NCBI RefSeq assembly: GCF_003112515.1
Contig: NZ_BEVZ01000002.1
Coordinates: 1,798,001-1,862,000, forward strand
DNA from: Streptomyces fragilis
GTDB taxonomy: Bacteria > Actinomycetota > Actinomycetes > Streptomycetales > Streptomycetaceae
Length of the DNA stretch: 64,000 nt
Direction: 5' to 3'
The notes beneath the pieces were generated by a model. It was given only the letters and a program-made list of their open reading frames with translations, had not been told where the DNA came from and ran no database searches. How positions within the stretch are numbered: position 1 is the stretch's first letter; the number at the start of each line of letters is the position of its first letter. Positions 6,730 to 16,820 of the stretch are shown here, piece after piece. The translations under genes and the position numbers were made by a program.

Positions 6730-8856
6730 ATGACGGGCGCCCAGGACTCGCCGACGGACGACCCGGAACGGTTCGCCACCGCGTGGAGCCGGGCGCTCCT
6801 GCCGGAGGCGCCGCCCGCGGAGGTGCGCGCGCTGGGGCAGCGGCTGCTGCCGGCCGCCCGAGGACTGCGGGACGCGCTGCGCGCCGCGATCCCCGACACC
6901 GCGGCGGGGCCGGCCGCCGGGGCCGCGCTGGTGGACGCCGGCCGCACGGAGCCCGAGGCGGTGGGCCGCACCCTGGAGTGCCTGGACTCCCACGCCGCCT
7001 GCTGTCTGGGCGACCGGGACGCCGACCCCGCCGTGCTGCGGGCCCGCGCCGTCCGGGTCGGGGCCGCGCTGGCCTCCGGCTTCGCCGAGGCGCTGCGCGA
7101 CCGCACGGTGACCGAGCAGCGGGCGGTGGCCCGTGCCGCGCTCGGCGCCCAGGCCCAGCTCAACGAGGGCGCCACCCAGGCCCTGCACGAGAGCGAGGCC
7201 CGCTTCCGCGCCGTCTTCGAGGGCGCCGCCACCGGGATCTGGATCGCCGGACCCGACTCGACGATCCTGCAAGTCAACGGCGCGATGACCCGGATGTTCG
7301 GCGGCAACGCCGCGGCGCTGCTGGGCCGGAGCCTGACCGAGCTCACGCATGCCGAGGACGGCGCCCAGATCTGGCGGCTGCACGACGAACTGGTGCGCGG
7401 CGCCCGGGAGCACTACCGGGTGGAGAAGGCGTTCACCCGCCCCGACGGCACCGTGCTGTGGACCAACCTGACGGTGTCCCTGCTGCGCGACGCCGACGGC
7501 CGCCCGCAGTACCAGCTCGCGCTCATGGAGGACACCACCGAGCGGCGGCTGCTCAACCTGCGCCTGCGCTACGAGGCCACCCACGACGCGCTCACCGGGC
7601 TGCCCAACCGCACCCTCTTCTTCGAACGGCTGGAGAAGGCCGTGGCGGCCGGCGGGGGGCAGCGCTTCGGGCTCTGCTACCTGGACCTCGACGGCTTCAA
7701 GACGGTCAACGACAGCCTCGGCCACCAGGCGGGCGACCGGCTCCTGGTCGAGGTCGCCGACCGGCTGCAGGCCTGTGCCACCGGACCCGGCGAGATGGTG
7801 GCCCGGCTCGGCGGCGACGAGTTCGTCGCCCTGACCACCGGCGCCGGCGCCGAGCGGGGCGTCGACGAGCTGGCCGAGCGGATCATGAACGCGCTGGCGA
7901 CGCCGGTGCGCATCGACGGCCGTGAACTGACCGTGCGCGGCTCCGTCGGCATCGTCGAGGGCGCGGCCGGCGAGCGGGGCGCGGCCGAGGTGCTGCGCAG
8001 CGCCGACATCACCATGTACCGGGCCAAGTCGGCCGGCGGCAACCGGTTCGAGTTCGCCGACCCGGAGGCCGACGCCCGCGCCATCAGCCGCCACCGCCTC
8101 ACCAACGCGCTTCCGGCCGCCCTCGACAACGGCGAGTTCTTCATCGAGTACCAGCCGCTGGTGCGCCTGGAGGACGGCAGCGTCGGCGGCGCCGAGGCGC
8201 TGGTGCGCTGGTTGCACCCGCAGCAGGGCGTGGTGGGTCCGGACCGGTTCATCCCGCTCGCCGAGCGGACCGGGCTGATCGTGCCGCTGGGCCGCTGGGT
8301 GCTGGAGCAGGCCGTGCGGCAGGCCACGGAGTGGGAGGGCGCCACCCGGGTCAACGTCAACCTCTCCCCGTGCCAGCTCACCGACCCCGGCCTGGTGCGC
8401 GACACCGCGCGCATCCTGGAGGACGCCGGGCTGCCCCCGCAGGCGCTCTGCCTGGAGATCACCGAAACGGCGCTGGTGGGCGCGGAGGACGAGGTCCTGC
8501 GGCCGCTGCGCACCCTGTGCGAGATGGGGGTGGACATCGCCCTGGACGACTTCGGCACCGGGTACTCCAACCTGGCCGGACTGCGGCGCCTGCCGGTGAG
8601 CGAGCTGAAGCTGGACCGTTCCTTCACCCGCGGCATCCGCACGTCGCCGGCGGACCCGGTGGACGTCAAGATCGTCGAGGGGGTCGTGCGGCTGGCCCGC
8701 ACGCTGGGGCTCTCGGTCACCGTGGAGGGGGTCGAGACGGCGGCCCAGGCCGAGCGGCTGCGCAAGCTGGGCTGCGACACCGCGCAGGGCTGGTACTACG
8801 CGCGTCCCGGCCCGCCGGAGCGGCTCCACCAGCTCGCCCTCGCCGACGCCTGCTGA
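6730..8856 (+). CDS. rmdA: PAS-GGDEF-EAL cyclic di-GMP enzyme, RmdA-type
   Basis: Predicted cytosolic bifunctional c-di-GMP enzyme of 708 aa. After a helical N-terminus, a PAS domain (about 155-280) precedes a GGDEF domain with the intact motif at 361-365 and an EAL domain with the intact motif at 489-491, plus DDFGTGYSNL and the catalytic-site sequence FIPLAERTGLI. Both synthesis from GTP and hydrolysis to pGpG are therefore chemically possible. The start at ATG 6730 has GGTGGAGG nine bases upstream; the frame is open much further but that extension is not protein-like. The symbol rests on domain order, size, lack of transmembrane helices and synteny with DUF1876-LysR-sdhCAB, remembered from S. 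coelicolor, where RmdA affects development. Confidence 0.85.
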   Translation: MTGAQDSPTDDPERFATAWSRALLPEAPPAEVRALGQRLLPAARGLRDALRAAIPDTAAGPAAGAALVDAGRTEPEAVGRTLECLDSHAACCLGDRDADPAVLRARAVRVGAALASGFAEALRDRTVTEQRAVARAALGAQAQLNEGATQALHESEARFRAVFEGAATGIWIAGPDSTILQVNGAMTRMFGGNAAALLGRSLTELTHAEDGAQIWRLHDELVRGAREHYRVEKAFTRPDGTVLWTNLTVSLLRDADGRPQYQLALMEDTTERRLLNLRLRYEATHDALTGLPNRTLFFERLEKAVAAGGGQRFGLCYLDLDGFKTVNDSLGHQAGDRLLVEVADRLQACATGPGEMVARLGGDEFVALTTGAGAERGVDELAERIMNALATPVRIDGRELTVRGSVGIVEGAAGERGAAEVLRSADITMYRAKSAGGNRFEFADPEADARAISRHRLTNALPAALDNGEFFIEYQPLVRLEDGSVGGAEALVRWLHPQQGVVGPDRFIPLAERTGLIVPLGRWVLEQAVRQATEWEGATRVNVNLSPCQLTDPGLVRDTARILEDAGLPPQALCLEITETALVGAEDEVLRPLRTLCEMGVDIALDDFGTGYSNLAGLRRLPVSELKLDRSFTRGIRTSPADPVDVKIVEGVVRLARTLGLSVTVEGVETAAQAERLRKLGCDTAQGWYYARPGPPERLHQLALADAC

Positions 8857-8932
8857 CGCCGGGCCGCACCTGCTGCGTCACGCGCGCATCGGGCGCACCC
8901 TGGAAGGAGGACCTTTCAGGAGGTGAGGCACC

Positions 8933-9208
8933 ATGCTGCACACCGCAGTGGGATGGCACGTCGAGATGGAGTTCAAGGAGGACGACACCCGCACCCGGGC
9001 CGCCGCGCTGGTGCGGCTGCCCGACGGCAGCGAGGTCCGCGGTCACGGGCACGCCAGCCGGCACGACTCCGACGCCAACCAGCCGAGAGTGGGTGAGGAG
9101 GTCGCCGGAGCCAGGGCGCTGAACGACATCGCCCTGCAGCTGCTGGACAAGGCCCACCGGGAGATCGACGCCGCGGCCGGCCGCCCCTCCCACCCGATCT
9201 CCGTCTGA
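8933..9208 (+). CDS. DUF1876 domain protein (dsRBD-like fold)
   Basis: Small 91-aa protein of the actinobacterial DUF1876 family: GWHVEMEFKEDDTRTRAAAL, then RGHGHASRHDSDANQPRVGE and a C-terminal amphipathic helix. Family members adopt a double-stranded-RNA-binding-like fold, but nucleic-acid binding is not established. The strong Shine-Dalgarno AGGAGGTGA lies seven bases before the ATG, suggesting high expression. It is 76 bp after the c-di-GMP gene, so read-through is possible. Role unknown. Confidence 0.85.
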   Translation: MLHTAVGWHVEMEFKEDDTRTRAAALVRLPDGSEVRGHGHASRHDSDANQPRVGEEVAGARALNDIALQLLDKAHREIDAAAGRPSHPISV

Positions 9209-9244
9209 CCCGTCCCCGTCACCGGCCGCGCACGGGCGGGCCCC

Positions 9245-9277
9245 ACGGCCCCGGAGCCTTCGCGGCTCCGGGGCCGT
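9245..9277. terminator. intrinsic terminator between convergent genes
   Basis: Perfect 14-bp GC-rich stem (9245-9258 and 9264-9277) with a 5-nt loop, between the DUF1876 gene and the LysR gene reading toward it. Confidence 0.8.
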
Positions 9278-9288
9278 CCCGCGCTCCG

Positions 9289-10176
9289 TCACCGCTCCAG
9301 GAGCAGCCGCTGCAGCTCCCGGGCGGCCCGCGGCGGCGCCACGTCGCTGCGGTGGGCCAGCGCGACGGTCCGCGACGGGACCGGCGCCGCCAGCGGCGTC
9401 ACCCGCAGGCCCGCCCGCTCCGCCACCATCCGCGGCACCACGGCGACCCCGAGCCCGGCCCGGACGAAGCCGAGCACGGCGTCCATCTCGCCGCCCTCCA
9501 CGGCGAAGTCCGGCTCGAACCCCGCCGCCCGGCACGCCTCGACCGTCAGTTCCCGCAGGTCGTAGCCGTGGCGGAACATCACCAGCCGTTCCCCCTCCAG
9601 GTCGGCGATCCGCACCCGGCGCGCCGACCCGCGCCCGTGCCCCGGCGGCGCGGTCTCCGGGGAGGACACCACGACCAGGTCCTCCCGCAGCAGCTCCACG
9701 GTGGTCAGCGCGGGCGACGGAGTCCGCAGCGGCAGCACCACCAGCGCCAGGTCCAGCGCACCGCGCGCCAGCTCCCGCACCAGGTCGTGCGACCCGCCCT
9801 CCTCGATCAGCAGCCGGACACCCGGATAGCGGTCGTGGAAGGCCCGCAGCACGTCCGGGAGCAGACCGGTGCACAGACTCGGCGTCGCGCCCAGCCGCAC
9901 CCGTCCACGCCGCAGCTGCGCCACCTCCTGGACCTCCTGGCGGGCGGTCTCGGTGTCCGCCAGGATGCGCCGGGCCAGCGGCAGCAGCGCCTCCCCGGCG
10001 TCCGTCAGGGTGATGTTCCCGCGCGCCCGCAGGAACAGGTCCGCCCCCAACTCCCGCTCCAACGCCCTGATCTGCTGGGAGAGGGAAGGCTGCGCGACAT
10101 GGACCAGTTCCGCCGCACGGGTGAAGTGCCGGGTCTCGGCGACCGCCACGAAATACCGCAGTTGCTGCAGGTGCAT
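9289..10176 (-). CDS. LysR-family regulator divergent from sdhCAB
   Basis: LysR-type DNA-binding regulator of 295 aa. The N-terminal winged helix is typical (LQQLRYFVAVAETRHFTRAA, with QPSLSQQIRALE as recognition region); residues 90-295 form the effector-binding domain, with no clue to the ligand. Start ATG 10176 gives the standard MHLQQLRYFV; a longer version would add MAAYHRG. The gene is divergent from the succinate dehydrogenase operon and shares a 92-bp spacer containing ATAGGC half-sites, so control of sdhCAB and of itself is the natural inference. Confidence 0.9.
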   Translation of the reverse strand: MHLQQLRYFVAVAETRHFTRAAELVHVAQPSLSQQIRALERELGADLFLRARGNITLTDAGEALLPLARRILADTETARQEVQEVAQLRRGRVRLGATPSLCTGLLPDVLRAFHDRYPGVRLLIEEGGSHDLVRELARGALDLALVVLPLRTPSPALTTVELLREDLVVVSSPETAPPGHGRGSARRVRIADLEGERLVMFRHGYDLRELTVEACRAAGFEPDFAVEGGEMDAVLGFVRAGLGVAVVPRMVAERAGLRVTPLAAPVPSRTVALAHRSDVAPPRAARELQRLLLER

Positions 10177-10185
10177 GCCGCGATG

Positions 10186-10210
10186 ATAGGCCGCCATAGG
10201 CGATGCCTAT
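10186..10210. promoter_or_regulatory. candidate LysR operator
   Basis: Three copies of a hexamer occur in the LysR-sdhC spacer: ATAGGC at 10186-10191 and 10196-10201 as direct repeats spaced 10 bp, and GCCTAT at 10205-10210, forming a dyad with the second copy (ATAGGC-GAT-GCCTAT). LysR proteins bind short interrupted dyads in such divergent spacers. Binding is inferred. Confidence 0.6.
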
Positions 10211-10231
10211 CGGATCGAGGCGCACCATGTC

Positions 10232-10268
10232 TTGGACCGATCGGCCCAGGCGGTCGTACCTTCGCTGC
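10232..10268 (+). promoter_or_regulatory. possible leaderless promoter of sdhCAB
   Basis: TTGGAC at 10232-10237 and TACCTT at 10257-10262 resemble HrdB-type -35 and -10 boxes, though the 19-bp spacer is long. TACCTT ends six bases before the sdhC ATG and no Shine-Dalgarno precedes it, so transcription may begin at the start codon. Confidence 0.45.
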
Positions 10269-10976
10269 ATGGCTCTGGCAACGCGGACGGGCCGACGGCC
10301 GTCCAGGACACGCGCGGTGTGGGACTCGACCGTCGGCAAGAAGGCCGTGATGGCCGTCAGCGGCCTGATCATGCTGCTGTACCTGGTCGCCCACATGATC
10401 GGCAACCTCAAGGTCTTCTTCGGCCCGCAGGAGTTCAACGCCTACGGCCACTGGATCCGCACCGTCGGCGAGCCGTTCATGCACTACACGTGGACCCTGT
10501 GGATCATCCGGGTCGTGCTGGTGGCGGCGGTCGTCGCGCACGCAACGGCCGCCTACCAGCTCAGCAGGCGCGACATCGCGGCGCGCCCGGCCAAGTACGT
10601 CCACGCCAGGCGCCGGGCGAGCTACGCCACCCGCACCATGCGCTGGGGCGGCGTGATCCTCGGCCTCTTCGTCGTCTGGCACATCCTGGACCTCACCACC
10701 GGCCACGTCCACGCCGGCGGCTTCCAGGAGGGGCACCCGTACCAGAACGTGGTGGACTCCTTCTCCACCTGGTACGGCAACGTGATCTACATCGTCGCCA
10801 TGCTGGCGCTAGGCCTGCACATCCGGCACGGCTTCTGGGCCGCCGCACAGACGCTCGGCGCGGGCGGCCGCAGCCGCGACCGTGCCCTCAAGGGCGTCGC
10901 CAACCTTCTCGCGCTGCTGCTCACGGCCGGTTTCGTCGCCGTCCCCGTGGGTGTGATGACCCAAGTGGTGAGCTGA
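10269..10976 (+). CDS. sdhC: succinate dehydrogenase cytochrome b subunit (b558 family)
   Basis: Membrane anchor of a three-subunit succinate dehydrogenase/fumarate reductase, 235 aa, carrying heme b and the quinone site. Five hydrophobic helices are visible, starting [20 protein letters not shown], with His residues in helices ([33 protein letters not shown]) that can ligate heme. A single large subunit replaces the SdhC/SdhD pair, as in the Mycobacterium Sdh1-like type. The start at ATG 10269 is chosen from family-like N-terminus (MALATRTG...); upstream in-frame ATGs at 10227 and 10203 are less likely. It is followed after one base by sdhA. Confidence 0.9.
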   Translation: MALATRTGRRPSRTRAVWDSTVGKKAVMAVSGLIMLLYLVAHMIGNLKVFFGPQEFNAYGHWIRTVGEPFMHYTWTLWIIRVVLVAAVVAHATAAYQLSRRDIAARPAKYVHARRRASYATRTMRWGGVILGLFVVWHILDLTTGHVHAGGFQEGHPYQNVVDSFSTWYGNVIYIVAMLALGLHIRHGFWAAAQTLGAGGRSRDRALKGVANLLALLLTAGFVAVPVGVMTQVVS

Positions 10977-10977
10977 C

Positions 10978-12920
<1,943 letters not shown>

Positions 12921-12924
<4 letters not shown>

Positions 12925-13670
12925 AGCTCACCCTGCGCGTCTGGCGGCAGCGCAACGCCGCCGACGACGGCGCCATGTCCACGTACGAGGTGGACGGCAT
13001 CACGCCCGACATGTCGTTCCTCGAGATGCTCGACACGCTCAACGAGAAGCTCATCCTGGAGGGCGAGGACCCCGTCGCCTTCGACCACGACTGCCGCGAG
13101 GGCATCTGCGGAGCCTGCTCCCTGGTCATCGACGGCGATGCCCACGGGCCGGAGCGCACCACCACCTGCCAGCTCCACATGCGGTCCTTCCGGGACGGCG
13201 ACGTCATCGACGTCGAACCCTGGCGGGCCGCAGCCTTCCCGGTGATCAAGGACCTGGTGGTGGACCGCTCCGCGTTCGACCGCATCGTCCAGGCCGGCGG
13301 CTACATCACCGCGCCGACCGGCACCGCCCCCGAGGCGCACGCCACGCCGGTGCCCAAGCCGGACGCCGACCACGCCTTCGAGCACGCCGAGTGCATCGGC
13401 TGCGGGGCGTGCGTGGCGGCCTGCCCCAACGGCGCCGCCATGCTGTTCACCTCCGCCAAGGTCAACCACCTGAACGTCCTCCCACAGGGCGCCCCGGAGC
13501 GGGAGACCCGGGTGCTGGACATGGTGGAGGCGATGGACGCCGAGGGCTTCGGCGGCTGCACCCTGGCGGGGGAGTGCGCGACGGTGTGCCCCAAGGGCAT
13601 CCCCCTGTCGTCCATCACCGACATGAACCGCGAGTGGCTGCGTGCCACGGTCAAGGGGGCGCGGCGGTAG
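12921..13670 (+). CDS. sdhB: succinate dehydrogenase iron-sulfur subunit
   Basis: Electron-transfer subunit of 249 aa linking FAD to the membrane quinone site. The N-terminal plant-type 2Fe-2S domain shows [15 protein letters not shown] with the fourth Cys in TTTCQLH. The C-terminal ferredoxin part shows [13 protein letters not shown], and a later [14 protein letters not shown], which supply ligands for the 4Fe-4S and 3Fe-4S clusters. ATG 12921 overlaps the sdhA stop by four bases. Two hairpins follow the stop. Confidence 0.95.
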
Positions 13671-13681
13671 CCGCACAAGGA

Positions 13682-13740
13682 CCGTCCGCCGACGAGGTGC
13701 GGACGGGCGGGGCCGGCGTGGTGCTCATACCGGCCCCGCC
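13682..13740. terminator. double hairpin between sdhB and the SpoIIE-type gene
   Basis: Two consecutive stems: CCGTCCGC/GCGGACGG (13682-13689 with 13699-13706) and an 11-bp stem (13706-13716 with 13730-13740). They separate convergent transcription units and probably terminate both. Confidence 0.65.
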
Positions 13741-13799
13741 AAGCCATCCGGGGTGCGCGCCGGCCCGGCACCGGGATCACCCCACCCCCCGTACCGGGA

Positions 13800-15563
13800 T
13801 CACCGGGCGGGCGGCCGCCAGCGCGGCGGCCTCGCCCCGGGCTCGGCCGGGATGCGCACCGCCAGCATCGCCACGTCGTCCTCGTTGTGCGGCGGGCGGG
13901 AGCTCTCGAGGAGCTCGTCGGTGAAGTCGTCCAGGTCCCGGTGGACCAGCGCGGCGGCGTTCCGGCGGAGACGGTCGAGGCCGTCGTCGATGGAGTCGCG
14001 CGGCGACTCGACCAGGCCGTCGGTGTACAGCACGACGGTGGACCCCGCAGGCAGCACGGCGACCCCGTCGGGGCGCACCGGGGAGACGTCGAGACCGAGC
14101 AGCGGACCGTGCCCGTCGGGGAGGTAGCGCGCCTCGCCGTCAGGGGTGACCAGCAGCGGTGGCGGATGGCCCGCGTTCGTCCAGGACAGCTGGTAGTGCC
14201 CGTCCGCCGAGCAGGTCAGCCGCCCGCAGATCAGCGTGGCCATCGAGACCTCAGCGATGTTCAGGCAGGCCAGGTCCAGCCACTCGACGATCTTGCTCGG
14301 CGGGGACTGCTCGGACCAGCTGTAGGCACGGAGCATGTTGCGCAGCTGCGCCATGCCCGCCGCGGCCTCCAGGTCGTGTCCCACCACGTCCCCGACGGCC
14401 AGGACCAGGGCCCCGTCGCCCAGCACGAACGCGTCGTACCAGTCGCCCCCGACCTCCGAGTCCTCCGGCGCGGGCCGGTAACGCGCGGCCAGGCCGAGGC
14501 CGGGCACGCGCGGCAGCTGGGGCAGCAGGTGACGCTGCATCGTCTGGCCCACCGTGCGCTGCCGCTCGTACAGCCGCGCGTTGTCCAGCGCCAGGCCGGC
14601 ACGGCGGGTGATGTCCTCCAGCAGCGCCAGGTGAGCCGGGGTGAACGGCTCCGGCTGCTCGCTGCGCCCCAGCGTGAGCGCGCCGAGCACCTGCCGCAGG
14701 CCGCGGATCGGCGCGATGACGGCGGAGTGCATGCCGGTGGCGTCGAACAGGCGGCGCTGCGCCACGGCGATCTCCGCGTCCGGCGGCCCGTGATAGGTCT
14801 CCGGACTCGCGATCGCCGAGGCGGCACCGCGCAGGGCCCGCGAGAGGGGCATCGGGGACTCCGGGGGGATCGGCGGCATCGGCCCCTCCAGGTCCGGCCT
14901 GCGCACCACCGTGCCGTCCTCCTGGTGGGCGACGGCGAACCGGGTCACCTCCGCGTTGCGCTCGATCAGGTCGATGACGGCCCAGTCGGCGAGCCGGGGC
15001 ACCATGAGGCGGGTCAGCCTGCGCAGCGCCTCCTCGACGTCGAGGGTGCTGGTCAGCCGGGTCGTGGTCTCGGCGAGCAGGGCCAGCCGCTCCAGCTCGG
15101 AGAGGGCCGCGCCGTGCGGCTCGGCCTCCTCGGCGGCGGCCGGGGCGCCCTCCTCGCCGTCCGGGCCGGGACGCGGGGTGAAGATCACCAGCGCCAGCGT
15201 GCCGAGCCCCTCCATCCGGCACCCGGTGGCCAGCCAGCCCACCTCCGCCACCGAGCCGTCGGCGCGCCCGACCCACATGCGGTCCCCCTGCGCGGTGCGC
15301 CGGGTCAGACCGGCCTCGCGGATGCCGCAACGCGCGCGGGCGACGGTCTCCCCGTACTCGTTGCGGTGGAGCAGGTCGTGGCCGTCCTGCCCGACCATCT
15401 CCGCGGCCTCCATGCCCACGAACTCGGCGAGGGCCGGGCTGACCGCCAGGATGGTGCCCGAATCGGCGGCCATGTACGCCGGCGCGGACAGTGCGTCGAG
15501 CGCCCTGCCGATCGACGCCAGGGCCTCCCGCCTCGGCGGTGCGCCGTCCTCGTGGTCCGCCAT
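13800..15563 (-). CDS. PAS-GAF-SpoIIE PP2C phosphatase
   Basis: Predicted serine/threonine phosphatase of 587 aa of the RsbU/SpoIIE type, which typically dephosphorylates anti-sigma-factor antagonists in partner-switching pathways. PAS domain 18-133, GAF domain about 165-335, then the PP2C domain 355-572 with metal-binding GGDWYD (372-377), GDVVGHD (391-397), TDGL (514-517) and NEDD (560-563), so it looks active. Start ATG 15563 has AGGAGG upstream; an open extension to 15836 is not protein-like. No RsbV, RsbW or sigma gene is adjacent, so the target is not apparent. The input ligands of PAS and GAF are unknown. Confidence 0.9.
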   Translation of the reverse strand: MADHEDGAPPRREALASIGRALDALSAPAYMAADSGTILAVSPALAEFVGMEAAEMVGQDGHDLLHRNEYGETVARARCGIREAGLTRRTAQGDRMWVGRADGSVAEVGWLATGCRMEGLGTLALVIFTPRPGPDGEEGAPAAAEEAEPHGAALSELERLALLAETTTRLTSTLDVEEALRRLTRLMVPRLADWAVIDLIERNAEVTRFAVAHQEDGTVVRRPDLEGPMPPIPPESPMPLSRALRGAASAIASPETYHGPPDAEIAVAQRRLFDATGMHSAVIAPIRGLRQVLGALTLGRSEQPEPFTPAHLALLEDITRRAGLALDNARLYERQRTVGQTMQRHLLPQLPRVPGLGLAARYRPAPEDSEVGGDWYDAFVLGDGALVLAVGDVVGHDLEAAAGMAQLRNMLRAYSWSEQSPPSKIVEWLDLACLNIAEVSMATLICGRLTCSADGHYQLSWTNAGHPPPLLVTPDGEARYLPDGHGPLLGLDVSPVRPDGVAVLPAGSTVVLYTDGLVESPRDSIDDGLDRLRRNAAALVHRDLDDFTDELLESSRPPHNEDDVAMLAVRIPAEPGARPPRWRPPAR

Positions 15564-15741
15564 CGGTTCCGCCGCCTCCTGGTGCTCTCGAAGGCCGGGA
15601 GGGATCGCTCCCGACCCGGTCCGGTCCATGGTGCCCGCGAGGGAGCGGTGTGACTCCTGCCCGTCGCGGAGATCAGCCGGACGCCCCCCTTCCCGCCGCG
15701 CCCGGGCGGACGCGGCGGGAAGGCCGCCTAGGCTGGGAGGC

Positions 15742-16233
15742 GTGACGGAGACCCGACGCCCCCTCGCCGTGTTCGACCTGGACAACACGCTCGCGGACAC
15801 CGCGCACCGCCAGCGCTTCCTGGAGAAGCGGCCCAAGGACTGGGACGCCTTCTTCGACGCCGCCCCGCAGGACCCGCCGCTGGAGAAGGGCGTGGCCCTG
15901 GCCCTGGAGGCCGCCCAGGAGTGCGAGGTGGTCTACCTGACGGGCCGCCCCGAGCGGTGCCGGCGCGACACCCTGGCCTGGCTCGCGGCCCAGGGCCTGC
16001 CCGAGGGCCGGATGTGGATGCGGCGCGACCACGACCGCCGTCCGGCCCGGCACACCAAGCTGGAGATCCTGCGCGAACTGGCCCGCGACCGGGAGATCCG
16101 CATGCTGGTCGACGACGACGAGCTGGTCTGCGACGACGCGCGGCGCGCGGGTCTGCGGGTCGTCAGGGCGAGCTGGGCGGCCGGGGCGTCGGCGGGTCTG
16201 CGCGAGGCGCAGGAGCGCGAGGGCCGGACCTGA
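15742..16233 (+). CDS. HAD-superfamily phosphatase (kinase-phosphatase-like)
   Basis: Haloacid-dehalogenase fold protein of 163 aa. Catalytic motif I is DLDNT (Asp12 nucleophile, Asp14 acid/base), motif II falls in VVYLTGRPE and the acidic metal motif in MLVDDDELVC. The small size and TGRPE sequence resemble the phosphatase domain of polynucleotide-kinase-like HAD proteins; the substrate cannot be named. The GTG at 15742 is preceded by TAGGCT ending seven bases upstream, while GGGAGG is too close to serve as Shine-Dalgarno, so the mRNA is probably leaderless. It is divergent from the SpoIIE-type gene. Confidence 0.8.
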   Translation: MTETRRPLAVFDLDNTLADTAHRQRFLEKRPKDWDAFFDAAPQDPPLEKGVALALEAAQECEVVYLTGRPERCRRDTLAWLAAQGLPEGRMWMRRDHDRRPARHTKLEILRELARDREIRMLVDDDELVCDDARRAGLRVVRASWAAGASAGLREAQEREGRT

Positions 16234-16275
16234 CACGCCGGCCCGACGGGCGGGACCGGACACGCCGGCCCGACG
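16232..16275. repeat. 27-bp direct repeat, about 1.7 copies
   Basis: A 27-bp unit beginning GACACGCCGGCCCGACGG is present at 16232-16258 and again, incompletely, from 16259, between the convergent HAD and dodecin genes. Confidence 0.85.
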
Positions 16276-16294
16276 GTCCGCGGGGAGCGGCCCG

Positions 16295-16510
16295 CTACTC
16301 GGGTTCCTCGATCCGGAAACCCACCTTCAGCCCCACCTGGTAGTGGGCGATCTCGCCGTCCTCGATGTGCCCGCGCACCTGGGTGACCTCGAACCAGTCC
16401 AGGTTCCGCACGGTGCGCGAGGCGCGTGAGACGGCGTTGCGTATCGCCTGGTCCACGCCCTCGTGGGAGCTTCCGACGATCTCGGTGACCCGGTAGACGT
16501 TGTCCGACAT
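16295..16510 (-). CDS. dodecin
   Basis: Small flavin-binding protein of 71 aa that forms hollow dodecamers storing flavins (FMN, or riboflavin-type ligands). The family is recognised by VYRVTEIVGSSHEGVDQAI, NLDWFEVTQVRGHIEDG and the C-terminal YQVGLKVGFRIE; the Trp in LDWFEV corresponds to the residue that stacks on the isoalloxazine ring. Full length for the family. GAGGAG precedes ATG 16510. Monocistronic, convergent with the HAD gene. Confidence 0.93.
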   Translation of the reverse strand: MSDNVYRVTEIVGSSHEGVDQAIRNAVSRASRTVRNLDWFEVTQVRGHIEDGEIAHYQVGLKVGFRIEEPE

Positions 16511-16820
16511 GGAGACGGCTCCTCTCCGGGGCGTCGCGGGGACGATGACGCCCGACTCACTCCACCGTGCCCCATGCCGGGGCGGACCGCGAGGCGTCGC
16601 CGCCGGACGCGGGGCGGTGCCCGGGTACGGGCGCGTCACCCTCCCCGGGTTCGGGCCCGCCCCGGGGCACGGGCGTGTCCGAAGCCCGACTCGAAGCCTT
16701 GACGACGTTATTGGTCCATACCAAGATATTGGTCCATACCAAAGAGGCACCCATGCGAGCCGACCGCGCTCGTCCCCCCACGGGTCTTCCTGCTGCACCC
16801 TCCACAGAACAGGAACCACC
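16511..16820. other. intergenic region upstream of DasA-like gene
   Basis: A 310-bp spacer between divergent dodecin and binding-protein genes. Its right half holds a promoter-like sequence and two tandem palindromes (separate entry); the left half carries only the dodecin leader and nothing else I can identify. Confidence 0.6.
16699..16742 (+). promoter_or_regulatory. promoter with two tandem DasR-like operators
   Basis: TTGGTCCATACCAA occurs twice, at 16711-16724 and 16729-16742, centres 18 bp apart. Each is a dyad (TTGGT/ACCAA) whose core TGGTCCATACCA matches the TGGTCTAGACCA core of the GntR-type regulator DasR at 9 of 12 positions, except for the middle three. A -35-like TTGACG (16699-16704) lies just upstream and a -10-like CAAGAT (16722-16727, 17-bp spacing) sits between the two copies, so bound repressor would block RNA polymerase. 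DasR responds to glucosamine-6-phosphate; its use here is inferred. Confidence 0.7.

Noticed and set aside
14911..15741. 276-residue extension of the HAD protein
   Set aside because: Antisense to the SpoIIE-type gene; the HAD motif I lies 12 residues after GTG 15742.
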